Shown here: in pieces, positions 44,742 to 53,688 of the stretch | How positions within the stretch are numbered: position 1 is the stretch's first letter | How the letters are laid out: each line of letters begins with the position of its first letter | NCBI RefSeq assembly: GCF_004331955.1 | Contig: NZ_CP036532.1 | Location: 248,001 to 312,000 of the forward strand | From: Roseitalea porphyridii | GTDB lineage: Bacteria > Pseudomonadota > Alphaproteobacteria > Rhizobiales > Rhizobiaceae | Direction of reading: 5' to 3' | DNA length: 64,000 nt | Notes under the pieces: model-generated | The model's input: only the letters and a program-made list of their open reading frames with translations | What the model was told of the DNA's origin: nothing | The model's database searches: none | Program-made: the position numbers and the translations under genes

Positions 44742-47700
44742 TCACGACGGGGCGAGAGCGGCCAGGGCGCCGTCAAGCCGGCCCGCCGGCACTTCGATCA
44801 TCGCCGGCCCGGCGGTGAACAGCAAGAATGCCCGTACCGGGCAATGCGGATAGAGCGGGGCGACCAGCGCCCGGTAGAGCGCCATCTGCCGCACATGGCT
44901 TTCGGCGATCGCCTCGGCGCCGGTCGGCACCGCCCTTCCGGTCTTGTAGTCGACGATCATCACCGTATCCCCGGTGACGGCGAGCCGGTCGATCACACCC
45001 GATATGGCGCGTGGTTCGCCACCAAGTGCGAGCGTGCCCATGACCGGCACCTCGGCCAGCGAGGCCGGCGCGAACAGCGCGCCGAAAGCCGGATCGTCGA
45101 GCACGCCGAACACCTGCGCCAGAAGTTCGTCCCTGTGCCCGGCATCCATCGACGGCGCGCAAAGGTCGAGCCAGGCCCGCGCGCGCGCCATGCGCGTATC
45201 CGGTGCGATGTCCGGCAGCATCTGCAGCAGCGTGTGGATCATCGTGCCGCGCCGCATCGCGTCGCCCATTGGCAGGTCGGACCCGTTCGCTGCCAGCAGT
45301 GACGGCGTGCCGACGTCTGCGTCGGCGCTTTCCCGGTCCACCGCGAACCCGGACGCGCCGGACGGCACGAGCGGTCGGGCCGGCGGCGGCTCGGGGGGAG
45401 CCGGATCAACGAAGCCTGCCGGCGGAGGATCAGGCGACTCTTGCGCGCGCGCCGCACCCGGCCCGGTCGTCGTGGCAGCCGGTTCGAGCCCCGCCGGGAA
45501 CCGCCACACCGGACCCGCCTCGGTCTCGACGTGGTCGCAATGCTCTTCGAGCGCGGAAAGCAACATCGGCTGCCAGGTCGGCTCCGACGGTTCATTGACG
45601 CCGCGATAGCCGGCGACGATCAGCCGGTCGGCGGCACGCGTCATGCCCACATAAAGCAACCGGCGGTACTCCTCGCGCGCGGCCTGTTCGAGGCGCGCCA
45701 TGGCGGTCGCATGGACCTCCGATTTGGTGTCCGGCGTGCCGCGCCACAGCAGCGCGCCGGCCTCGTCCGGCGCCTCGTCGGGAAGATCGATCTTCAGCAG
45801 CGAGGGGGCATGCGCGCTGTTGAAGGGCGGGCTGCCCCGATCGACCAGAAAGACGATCGGCGCTTCCAGGCCCTTGGCGCCGTGCACGGTCATGATCCGC
45901 ACCTCGCCACGCGCCTGATCCATCTCGCGCTTGATCTCCGGAGACTGGTGTTCGAGCGCGTTCAGGAAGGTCTCGAGCGCCGGCGGGCCGGTCCGTTCGG
46001 CGGCGAGCGTCAGCGCCAGGAACTCGTCGAGCACGTCGGCGGTTTCCGGCCCCAACCGGCCGACGAGCCGCGCGCGCCCGCCGGACGCCGACAGCACGTG
46101 CGCATAGAATTCATGAACAGGGAGGCCGGGCGCCATCTGCGACCATCGCCGCAACCGCGCGCCGATCGTGCGCAGCTTCGGATCATTCTCGCCCGCCGCC
46201 AGAAGGCGCGACCAGAGTGTCGCGCCGTCGCGGCCGTGCGCGAGGGCGAACAGCGTCTCCTCGTCGACACCGAACAGCGGGCTCTTCAAAAGGCTCGCGA
46301 GCGACAGGTCGTCGCCGCTGTTGAGCATAACGCGGCCGAGCGCGATCAGGTCGAGAATGGCGATATGGTCGGTCAGCCGCAGCCGGTCCGCGCCGGCGAC
46401 CGGCACGCCCCGGTCCTTGAGCGCCCGCGACAGGGCGCCGACGAAGCTGTCGCGCGAGCGCACGAGCACAAGAATGTCGCCGGCCGCGATCGGCGCGCTC
46501 GTCGCCTCGATCGTCTCGCCCGTATCGAGCCAGCCCCGGATCGTCTGGGCGATGCGTGTGGCGACGATCAGCGCGGGCTCCTCGATGGCGTCGACCGGCG
46601 CGGTCCAGTCCTCTTCGCGTTCGGTCTTGGGCTTGGCCACGCGGTCCCAGACTTCCACGCGGCCCGGCACGCCGGCGCGCAGCGAGACATGGCGCGTCGG
46701 CAGCCCCTCGCGGGTCAGCCCGACGCGGTTGCGCTCGACCGCGAAGACCCGGTCGACCGCGTCGAGAACGGCCTGGGTCGAACGGAAGGACACCTGCAGC
46801 TCGACCGGCGCGAAGCGGCGTCTCGCCTCGCTCGTCAGCCGCGCGAAATGGTCGCGCGTATCGGCGAACCCTTCCGGATCGGCGCCCTGGAACGAGTAGA
46901 TCGACTGCTTCTCGTCCCCGACCGCGAACACGGTTCGTGCTTCTTCCCGGGCCGCCTCGCCGGCGAAGAACTCGTCCGCCAGCGCGCGGATCACGTCCCA
47001 TTGGGCGGGGCTTGTGTCCTGCGCCTCGTCGACAAGGATATGGTCGATGCCCTGGTCGAGCTTGTAGCGGACCCAAAGCGACGCGCCGGTGAGCATCATC
47101 AGCCGGGCGGTACGGTCGATCAGGTCCTCGAAATCGAGAAAACCGCGCTCCCGCTTCAGCGTTTCGTAACGGCCGATCAGCGCGTCCGCGATCGCCAGAA
47201 CGTCGATCGTGGATTCGATCTCGCGCAGAAGATGCAGGCGGTCGCGCTGGGCGAGGAAGTGGCCGGAGGCCTGGCCGAAGCGTTCTTCAATATCCGGCAC
47301 AATGGCTTTGGCGGGCTTGGCGAACAGGCTCCCGGTCTTTCTCACTTCGCCCTTTTCGGTCAGGAAGCAGCGTGCCAACCCCTCCATGCGCCGGATCGGA
47401 TCGGGTCGCCTGCCAGCATCGATTGCACCGTGTACGATGTCTGCAAGTCTCTTGGCCTCACCCGGGCGCAGACCCACCGACAGCGCGTGAAGCGTCTCGG
47501 CGTCGAGGCCCGGCAGCGGCCAGAGGGCGGCCGCGATGTCCGCCTCGCCTTCGTCCGGGCCGAACCCGAACGCGGCCCGATAGGCGGCCCGCCGGTCGGC
47601 GGCAGGCGAGAAACGGTCGAGCACACGGGCGATCTCCAGCCGGCGCGCGACGATCTCGTCGAGCAGCCGCTCCATGCCGCTTTCGCCGGTGACCATCAGG

Positions 47701-48254
47701 AGCCGCATCACCGCTTCGCCGGCGCCTCCCTCCCCCCTTTGCAGCGCGCTCGCCAGAAGGCCGCGCCGGGCCTGGGCGATCAGCAGCGCCTGCGCCTCGC
47801 CGTCGAGCAGTTCGAAATGGCCGGCGATGTTGGCTTCCAGCGGAAACCGGTGCAGCAGCGCCTCGCAAAAGGCGTGGATCGTCTGGATCTTGAGCCCGCC
47901 CGGCGTTTCGAGCGCGCGCGCGAACAAGGTCCGCGCGAAGGCAAGGTGTGCTGCATCCGGTCGCCGGCCTTCGATCGCCTCGAGCTCGGCGGCAAGCTCG
48001 GCATCGTCCAGCGCCACCCACGCGCCGAGCCGGTCGAAGACGCGTCCCTTCATCTCGGCGGCGGCGGCGCGCGTATAGGTCAGGCACAGGATCCTGGACG
48101 GATCGGTGCCCGAAAGCAGGATGCGGATGACGCGAGTCGACAGGACCCAGGTCTTGCCCGAACCGGCATTGGCCGAGACCCAGGCCGAATTGTCCGGATC
48201 GGCCGCCCTGGCCTGATCGGCGCGCGTCCTGTCGTCGGGCAGGGGCTTAGCCAT
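44742..48254 (-). CDS. addA: AddA helicase-nuclease subunit
   Basis: 1170 residues. UvrD-type helicase: Walker A VSANAGSGKT (26-35, K34), LCLTYTRAAAAEMK, Walker B ILVDEAQDTSPAQWD, motif III/IV VGDEKQSIYSFQGADP and motif VI RLLYVGMTRAAD. C-terminal RecB-like nuclease: SGVIDRLAVTG followed by VDYKTGRAVPTG. With AddB it processes double-strand breaks for recombination. ATG 48254 overlaps addB by eight bases (48247-48254), a conserved coupling. The open frame continues upstream inside addB, without homology. Confidence 0.97.
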   Translation of the reverse strand: MAKPLPDDRTRADQARAADPDNSAWVSANAGSGKTWVLSTRVIRILLSGTDPSRILCLTYTRAAAAEMKGRVFDRLGAWVALDDAELAAELEAIEGRRPDAAHLAFARTLFARALETPGGLKIQTIHAFCEALLHRFPLEANIAGHFELLDGEAQALLIAQARRGLLASALQRGEGGAGEAVMRLLMVTGESGMERLLDEIVARRLEIARVLDRFSPAADRRAAYRAAFGFGPDEGEADIAAALWPLPGLDAETLHALSVGLRPGEAKRLADIVHGAIDAGRRPDPIRRMEGLARCFLTEKGEVRKTGSLFAKPAKAIVPDIEERFGQASGHFLAQRDRLHLLREIESTIDVLAIADALIGRYETLKRERGFLDFEDLIDRTARLMMLTGASLWVRYKLDQGIDHILVDEAQDTSPAQWDVIRALADEFFAGEAAREEARTVFAVGDEKQSIYSFQGADPEGFADTRDHFARLTSEARRRFAPVELQVSFRSTQAVLDAVDRVFAVERNRVGLTREGLPTRHVSLRAGVPGRVEVWDRVAKPKTEREEDWTAPVDAIEEPALIVATRIAQTIRGWLDTGETIEATSAPIAAGDILVLVRSRDSFVGALSRALKDRGVPVAGADRLRLTDHIAILDLIALGRVMLNSGDDLSLASLLKSPLFGVDEETLFALAHGRDGATLWSRLLAAGENDPKLRTIGARLRRWSQMAPGLPVHEFYAHVLSASGGRARLVGRLGPETADVLDEFLALTLAAERTGPPALETFLNALEHQSPEIKREMDQARGEVRIMTVHGAKGLEAPIVFLVDRGSPPFNSAHAPSLLKIDLPDEAPDEAGALLWRGTPDTKSEVHATAMARLEQAAREEYRRLLYVGMTRAADRLIVAGYRGVNEPSEPTWQPMLLSALEEHCDHVETEAGPVWRFPAGLEPAATTTGPGAARAQESPDPPPAGFVDPAPPEPPPARPLVPSGASGFAVDRESADADVGTPSLLAANGSDLPMGDAMRRGTMIHTLLQMLPDIAPDTRMARARAWLDLCAPSMDAGHRDELLAQVFGVLDDPAFGALFAPASLAEVPVMGTLALGGEPRAISGVIDRLAVTGDTVMIVDYKTGRAVPTGAEAIAESHVRQMALYRALVAPLYPHCPVRAFLLFTAGPAMIEVPAGRLDGALAALAPS

Positions 48255-51200
48255 CGCCGCCCCCGTCGGCCGCGTTGAGCCATTCGCGCGCCCGGGCGAG
48301 ATGGTCGTAATCGCCGTCCAGATCGCCCTCCATGAACAGCGCGGCGCGGCTGGCATAGCCGTTGGCCGCATGGCCGTAATGGGCGCAAAGGCCCTCCAGC
48401 TTCTCCCAGGAGCGCTCTGCCAGCACTTCCGCATCCGGGTTTTTCCCGCCCGAAACGATCTTCGGCACGAGTTCGCCGCGCGGACCGAGCCGGACGTAGA
48501 TGAGTTCGCCCGGTGGCCGGACGCCGGCCTCGGCGAAGGCGCCCCGCGAAACGAGCGCGGCTTCGAGCGGCAATTGCGGCGCGAACATTTTTTCGACCTG
48601 CGTGCCGGACGGCGCGCTTCCCGTCTTGTAGTCGACGATGTCGGCCCGGCCGTCCGTACGTATGTCGATCCGGTCGGCCATGCCGCGCAGCGTGACCCCG
48701 GTGAGGCCGATGTCGGTGGGCCTTGCCCGGACTTCGGCCAGCGACTGGACGATGCCGCCCTGCCGCGCGCGCTCCCAGGCGACGATGTTCAGCACCGCCG
48801 CCAGCATCCGCGCCCACCAGACCGCGTCGATCTCGGGCGGCAGCGCCTCTTCGTCGAAACGGGCGCGGGCCAGCGCTTCGAGACGGTCGCATGCATCGTC
48901 GGCCGCCCAGTCGATGCCGGCAACCGTCGCGTTCTCCATGACGGCATGGATCAGCGAACCCCGATCGGCGAAGTCCGGATCGCGGACCAGCGGCTCGAGC
49001 GGCGCAAGCCGCAGCACGTGTCGGGCGTAGATCGCGTAGGGATCGCGGCGCAGCAGCTCGACCTCGGTGACCGACAGGGCGGCCGGGCGCGCCTCGAGCG
49101 GCGGCGTCGGCTCGGGCCGAAGGGCAGGCGGGGCGACAAGCGGCGCGGAAATGACCGCTGCGAGCCCGGCGAAACGCCGGCCGGCTTCGCGCAACCGTCC
49201 GGTCGCTTCGGCTCCGGCCAGCGTTTCGAGCCGCTGCAGCCAGCGCGAGGCGACCGCCGGCGCGCCGCCGGCGCGCTGCGCCCGTGTCAGAAGCACGCGC
49301 CGATGACCCATCGCCATCTGGAAATCGTGGGCGGCCAGCCCAATCCGGCGCTCGGGCGGGTCCAGCCCGATCTCGGCCTTCATCGAACGGGTCAGGAACG
49401 CGTCGTTTGCGGTCTGCGCCGGCCATGTGCCCTCGTTCAGTCCGCCCAGTACCATGAGGTCGACGCTTTGTAGTCGGGCCTCCAGCGTGCCCCAGATGAA
49501 GACGCGCGGATGGCCGCCATGGGTCGGCTTGATCGTCATCGTCGCGGTCAGCGCACGCACCATGTCGGGCCACTGGTCGGCCGGAAAGGCGAGGTCCACC
49601 GAACTTGCCAGAAGCCGCGACAGCAGGGCCTCGAGCGCCCGGCCGCTCTCGTCCGAATAGAGCGCTTCGTGCCGTCCCGCCTCGTCGCGGGCGATCGCCT
49701 CGAGCACGGCGACACTGTCGCGGACCGTCTCGGGGAGGCGACGGTTTGACGCGGCCTTGGTCGGCGATGCCAGCGGCGCGAACGCGGCTTCGATGCGTCC
49801 GGCGAGCGCCCGCACCCGGTCGAAGGCGCTCGCGTCGAGTCTTGCGAACCAGTCCGGCTCGCGCCGCCGTCCATCGGCCCACTGCGCCAGAGCGGTCTCG
49901 GCGAAATCGGCGAACGAGGCGAGGCGGATGCGGCCGGTGCCGCCGCGCAGGACGAGCAGTTCGAGATCGGCGACGGCCGCGCGATGATCGCCTTCCGCCA
50001 TGCCGAGCCGGGCCAGCGGATGCTTGAGCAGCGCCAGCAGGGCGGCCGGGTCGGCTTCGCCGGCGCTGAGTGACAGGGTTAGCGCCAGCAGCGTGCCGTG
50101 CGGGGTCAGCTCGAACGGCGTGCCGCCCGAATCGCTGGCCGCGATGCCGAAACGTCCGAGCTCGCCGGCAACACGCCTTGCCAGTTGCCTGTCGGGCGTG
50201 ACGAGCGCGGCGGTCGCGTCGGGATCGAGGATCGCTTCGCGCAGCGCGCAGGCGATCGCCAGCGCCTCGTCGGTTTCGTTGGCGGCGTGCAGGATCGATA
50301 CGTCCTCGAACGCGGCGGGCGGGAGCGCCTTCCGGATCTGCGCCCAGTGCGCGGTGCGTTCGGCCGGCTCGAGCGCCGCCGCAACCCAGCGCGCGCGGGC
50401 CTCGGACGCGTCCGGCGGCCGCGCGCCGAGCGTGTCGATTGCCGATGGCACGATGCCGATCGTCCGTGTCAGCGTGTGCATGCCGAATTGCGGATGGCCG
50501 ATCACCGGCGTCGCATCGCCCGCCGCCTCGAGCAGGGCGCGGGTCTCGTCATCCATCGCCGTGTCGTAGCCGGGCAGAACCACCGCGCCCTGTGGCAGCC
50601 TGGCGATCGTCGCGATCAGCTCGGCCGTGGCCGGGATCGTGCCCGTCGATCCGGCGACGATGACGGGGCCGTCGGGCGGCGCCGCACGCAGTCGGGCGGC
50701 CTCGGCCCGCAGCATCCGGTTGCGGTGATCGGCCGGATCGATGCGGTTGGCCTCGGCGAGGTAGGCCGGCCAGCTTTGCTTGACGATCTGCAGGAAGGTG
50801 AGCGTGACGTGCCACCATTCGGAAACGTCGGCGCCGGCGGCCGCCTCGATCTGCGCGAAACCGACGCCTTCGGTCTGAAGCTGGTCGATCAGCGCGGCAA
50901 GGTCGCCGGCCATCCAGAAGGCATCGGCGACCGAGACCGGCGTCGTGACCGGTTCGTCACCATAGAGCCGGGTGCGCAGATCGGGAGCGATCGCCTCGGT
51001 CCAGTGCGCCGTCAGAAGGCCGAGCGCCAGTTGCCGCTCGAGCGCATCGATCGCCGGCGGGATCGACAGCATCGCGCCGTCGCCGGCGGCCAGGAACGCG
51101 GCGTCCTCGTCGAATTCGCCCAGCGGCCGGATGCGTGGCAGCAGGATCGAGGATGCGCCGAGCGCGTCCATGAAGACCGACCGCAGTTCGCGCGCTGCCC

Positions 51201-51375
51201 GGCGGGTCGGCACATAGATCGTTGCGCGCGCCAGCGCCATCGGATCGCCCGTCCAGGCAAAACCCTCGACAAGCCGGCCGGCGAGCAGTGCTTCGGCCAC
51301 CGCGCCGAGAAAGGCGGTGCCGGGCGGAACGGTGAAGACCCTCGGCTGGCGGTATCGTGAAACGGCTTGGTTCAT
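48247..51375 (-). CDS. addB: AddB helicase-nuclease subunit
   Basis: 1042 residues, AddB of the alphaproteobacterial (short) type: N-terminal FTVPPGTAFLGAVAEALLAG with the weak ATP-binding region, helicase-like middle part, and C-terminal PD-(D/E)XK nuclease GSLIHAVMENATVAG, GMADRIDIR and DIVDYKTGSAPSG. Second nuclease of AddAB; it recognises or degrades the 5' strand. Overlaps addA by eight bases; murU ends 51 bases upstream of its start. Confidence 0.95.
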   Translation of the reverse strand: MNQAVSRYRQPRVFTVPPGTAFLGAVAEALLAGRLVEGFAWTGDPMALARATIYVPTRRAARELRSVFMDALGASSILLPRIRPLGEFDEDAAFLAAGDGAMLSIPPAIDALERQLALGLLTAHWTEAIAPDLRTRLYGDEPVTTPVSVADAFWMAGDLAALIDQLQTEGVGFAQIEAAAGADVSEWWHVTLTFLQIVKQSWPAYLAEANRIDPADHRNRMLRAEAARLRAAPPDGPVIVAGSTGTIPATAELIATIARLPQGAVVLPGYDTAMDDETRALLEAAGDATPVIGHPQFGMHTLTRTIGIVPSAIDTLGARPPDASEARARWVAAALEPAERTAHWAQIRKALPPAAFEDVSILHAANETDEALAIACALREAILDPDATAALVTPDRQLARRVAGELGRFGIAASDSGGTPFELTPHGTLLALTLSLSAGEADPAALLALLKHPLARLGMAEGDHRAAVADLELLVLRGGTGRIRLASFADFAETALAQWADGRRREPDWFARLDASAFDRVRALAGRIEAAFAPLASPTKAASNRRLPETVRDSVAVLEAIARDEAGRHEALYSDESGRALEALLSRLLASSVDLAFPADQWPDMVRALTATMTIKPTHGGHPRVFIWGTLEARLQSVDLMVLGGLNEGTWPAQTANDAFLTRSMKAEIGLDPPERRIGLAAHDFQMAMGHRRVLLTRAQRAGGAPAVASRWLQRLETLAGAEATGRLREAGRRFAGLAAVISAPLVAPPALRPEPTPPLEARPAALSVTEVELLRRDPYAIYARHVLRLAPLEPLVRDPDFADRGSLIHAVMENATVAGIDWAADDACDRLEALARARFDEEALPPEIDAVWWARMLAAVLNIVAWERARQGGIVQSLAEVRARPTDIGLTGVTLRGMADRIDIRTDGRADIVDYKTGSAPSGTQVEKMFAPQLPLEAALVSRGAFAEAGVRPPGELIYVRLGPRGELVPKIVSGGKNPDAEVLAERSWEKLEGLCAHYGHAANGYASRAALFMEGDLDGDYDHLARAREWLNAADGGGDG

Positions 51376-51426
51376 GGCACGGGACGATTCGGATCGGCCC
51401 GAGTGTGCGGCGCGGCGGCGGGCCGG

Positions 51427-52155
51427 TCAAACCGCCCGTGCGGCCAGATGCGCCTCGACCGCCGCGAGGCCCTCGGGCGTGCCGACGGTGTACCAGTGCC
51501 CGTCCTCGAGCGTGTGCGCGAACAGCCTGTCGGCGGCGATCGCCCGGTCGAAATAGACGTTCAGCGAATGCGGTTCGGCGACCGCGCCCGCGAAGACCGC
51601 CGGATCGATGATCGCCGCGCCCGCGTAAATGACGCCATCGTGATGCTGCCCGGTCGCACGGGCGACGCGGCCGTCGGCATCGAGGGTGAAGTCGATGCCG
51701 CCCGTGTGTCCCGTCGTGTCGGCAAGCCGCGCGGTCAGCAGCAGCATGTCCATGCGCGCCGGATCGAATCTGGCGATCATGGTTCCGAGCGTCGTCGGCC
51801 CCTGGTCCACCCAGAATGTGTCGGCGTTCAGCAGGGCGAACGGCGCTGGTCCGATCAGCGGCAGCGCCTTGACCACACCGCCGCCGGTTTCGAGGATCTG
51901 CGCGCGCTCGTCGCTGATGGCGATCTCGGGCGCGTTTCGCCCCGCGCAATGGGCGATGATCCGATCGCCGAGATAATGCACATTGACGACCGCGCGTCCG
52001 ATCCCGGCGGCTTCGGCCGCGTCGAGCGCACGGTCGAGCATGGTGCGTCCGCCGACCTCGACCAGCGGCTTGGGCACCTTTTCGGTGATCGGACGCAGCC
52101 GCTTGCCGAAGCCGGCGGCCAGCACCATCGCGGTCGCGACAGATGTCTCGTTCAT
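51427..52155 (-). CDS. murU: N-acetylmuramate-1-phosphate uridylyltransferase (MurU-type)
   Basis: 242 residues. Nucleotidyltransferase motif VLAAGFGKRLRPITEKVPKPL (residues 11-31, the GxGxRxRPxT...PKP signature), LNADTFW and the end GHWYTVGTPEGL. It couples MurNAc-1-P with UTP in the recycling route that bypasses de novo UDP-MurNAc synthesis. Its ATG overlaps the stop of the tsaE-amgK fusion (ATGA); AmgK supplies MurNAc-1-P, so the two form a pathway pair, giving intrinsic resistance to fosfomycin in other species. Confidence 0.92.
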   Translation of the reverse strand: MNETSVATAMVLAAGFGKRLRPITEKVPKPLVEVGGRTMLDRALDAAEAAGIGRAVVNVHYLGDRIIAHCAGRNAPEIAISDERAQILETGGGVVKALPLIGPAPFALLNADTFWVDQGPTTLGTMIARFDPARMDMLLLTARLADTTGHTGGIDFTLDADGRVARATGQHHDGVIYAGAAIIDPAVFAGAVAEPHSLNVYFDRAIAADRLFAHTLEDGHWYTVGTPEGLAAVEAHLAARAV

Positions 52156-53675
52156 GTGTGGTCGGGCTTGGGTTCGAGAACGCCGCGCGCGTCCAGCCAG
52201 GCGCGCAGATCGGCGAGCACCGGGTGCGCCAGCGCGCTGCGCAGATACGCCTTCATGCGCGGCAGGTGCGCCAGATAGGCGGGCTTGCCGTCGCGCGCGT
52301 CGAGCCGCACGAAGATGCCGAGGATCTTGGCGGCGCGCTGGGCTGCGAGTATGGCCGCCGCCGCCCGGAACGCATCCTCGTCGAAGGCCGGATCGACGGC
52401 CCTTCGCGTGCGACAGTAGCGATCGACAAGACCCCGTTGCAGTACAGGGGGAACGTCGACGCGCGCGTCATGGGCGAGCGACATCAGATCGTAGGCCGGA
52501 TGGCCCCAGAGCGCGTCCTGGAAGTCGATCAGGCCGATCCGGTCGTGCCCTTCGGCCCTTGCGTGCCACAGAAGGTTCGGCGAGTGGAAATCGCGGAGCA
52601 CCAGCGTCTTCGGGCCGGCATCGACGCGCGCGAACAGGTCGGACCAGATGGCTTGCCACCGGGCAAGATCGGCATCGCTCGCCCTTGTACCGGTCTGCCG
52701 CGGCAGGAACCAGTCGATCAACAGGTCGACCTCGATCTGCATCACGTCGGCATCGAAGTCGGGAATGTGGTGGACGCTGCCGTCCTCGAGCGCGAGATCG
52801 CGCGACCAGCGGCGCCCGTGCAGCGCCGCAAGAAGATCGACGGCGGCCTCGTAGCGCTCGGCGATCGGCCGGCGCGCGCGATCGACGACAGGCTCGCTGC
52901 CGAGGTCCGACATCAGGGCCAGCCCCAGCGCATAGTCGACGGCGAAAATGTCCGGCGCTCGGAAGCCCGCCTGCACGAGCGTCCGGGCCACGGCGATGAA
53001 GGGGCGGATATCCTCGGCCAGATGGGCGATCCGCGAATAGGGCTTTCCCGCGCGGATCGGCGGGCCGTCCGGCATGGGCGGGCAATCCATCAGCACCGCC
53101 CGCCACGCGCCGTCGGTGACGGTCTCGTAGCGCCGTGTCGACGCATCGCCGGCAAGCGGCGCCCGCAGGGCCCGGCCATGTCCGGCGTTTTCGAGCAGGC
53201 CGCGCACGGCAAGGCTGCGCCCAATGCGTTCGATTGCCGCCTCGGTACCCTCGACTGATACGCGGCGCGCGTCGGCGCCCGCCTCGTCCGTCGCTTCTTC
53301 AAGCGTCAACCCGATCGCGTCGGCGGGCAGCGACGCCCCGGCACGCTCGGGCCATTCGATCAGAACGATCCCCGTCTCCAGCGCCTCGTCGAGGCCCAGT
53401 TCGTCCAGTTCCTCGGGCGCACCGATCCGGTACAGATCGTAGTGCGCGACGGGCGGGCTCGTCGCGTAGGTCTGCACGAGCGTGAATGTCGGGCTCGGCA
53501 CGTCGAGCGCATCGTCGCCCGCCAGCGCGCGGATGAAGGCGCGGGCCAGCGTCGTCTTGCCGGCGCCCAGATCCCCCGACAGCGCAAAGCAGTCGCCCGG
53601 CCGCGCGGCCATCGCCAGATCAGCGGCAAGGCGCGCCATTTCCGGCTCGTCGAGCGGTGCGCTGACCAGAGGCAT
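52152..53675 (-). CDS. TsaE-AmgK fusion (tRNA t6A ATPase plus MurNAc/GlcNAc kinase)
   Basis: 507 residues from ATG 53675; a GTG at 53711 would overlap the kinase gene. Residues 1-155 are TsaE: P-loop SGDLGAGKTTLA (33-44), PSPTFTLVQTY, HYDLYR and LIEWPERAG; TsaE is the ATPase of the threonylcarbamoyl-adenosine machinery. Residues about 165-507 are an aminoglycoside-phosphotransferase-fold sugar kinase of the AmgK type: LRDFHSPNLLW catalytic loop and LIDFQDALWGHPAYDL magnesium loop. AmgK phosphorylates MurNAc at C1. The TsaE-AmgK fusion recurs in alphaproteobacteria. Directly followed by murU (ATGA). Confidence 0.93.
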   Translation of the reverse strand: MPLVSAPLDEPEMARLAADLAMAARPGDCFALSGDLGAGKTTLARAFIRALAGDDALDVPSPTFTLVQTYATSPPVAHYDLYRIGAPEELDELGLDEALETGIVLIEWPERAGASLPADAIGLTLEEATDEAGADARRVSVEGTEAAIERIGRSLAVRGLLENAGHGRALRAPLAGDASTRRYETVTDGAWRAVLMDCPPMPDGPPIRAGKPYSRIAHLAEDIRPFIAVARTLVQAGFRAPDIFAVDYALGLALMSDLGSEPVVDRARRPIAERYEAAVDLLAALHGRRWSRDLALEDGSVHHIPDFDADVMQIEVDLLIDWFLPRQTGTRASDADLARWQAIWSDLFARVDAGPKTLVLRDFHSPNLLWHARAEGHDRIGLIDFQDALWGHPAYDLMSLAHDARVDVPPVLQRGLVDRYCRTRRAVDPAFDEDAFRAAAAILAAQRAAKILGIFVRLDARDGKPAYLAHLPRMKAYLRSALAHPVLADLRAWLDARGVLEPKPDHT

Positions 53676-53688
53676 CGCCACAGGGGCC

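Noticed and set aside
45441-48278. Very long open frame antisense to addA
   Set aside because: It is the shadow of addA in high-GC DNA: composition is Arg/Gly/His/Asp-rich, no family is recognisable, and addA itself has full motif support.
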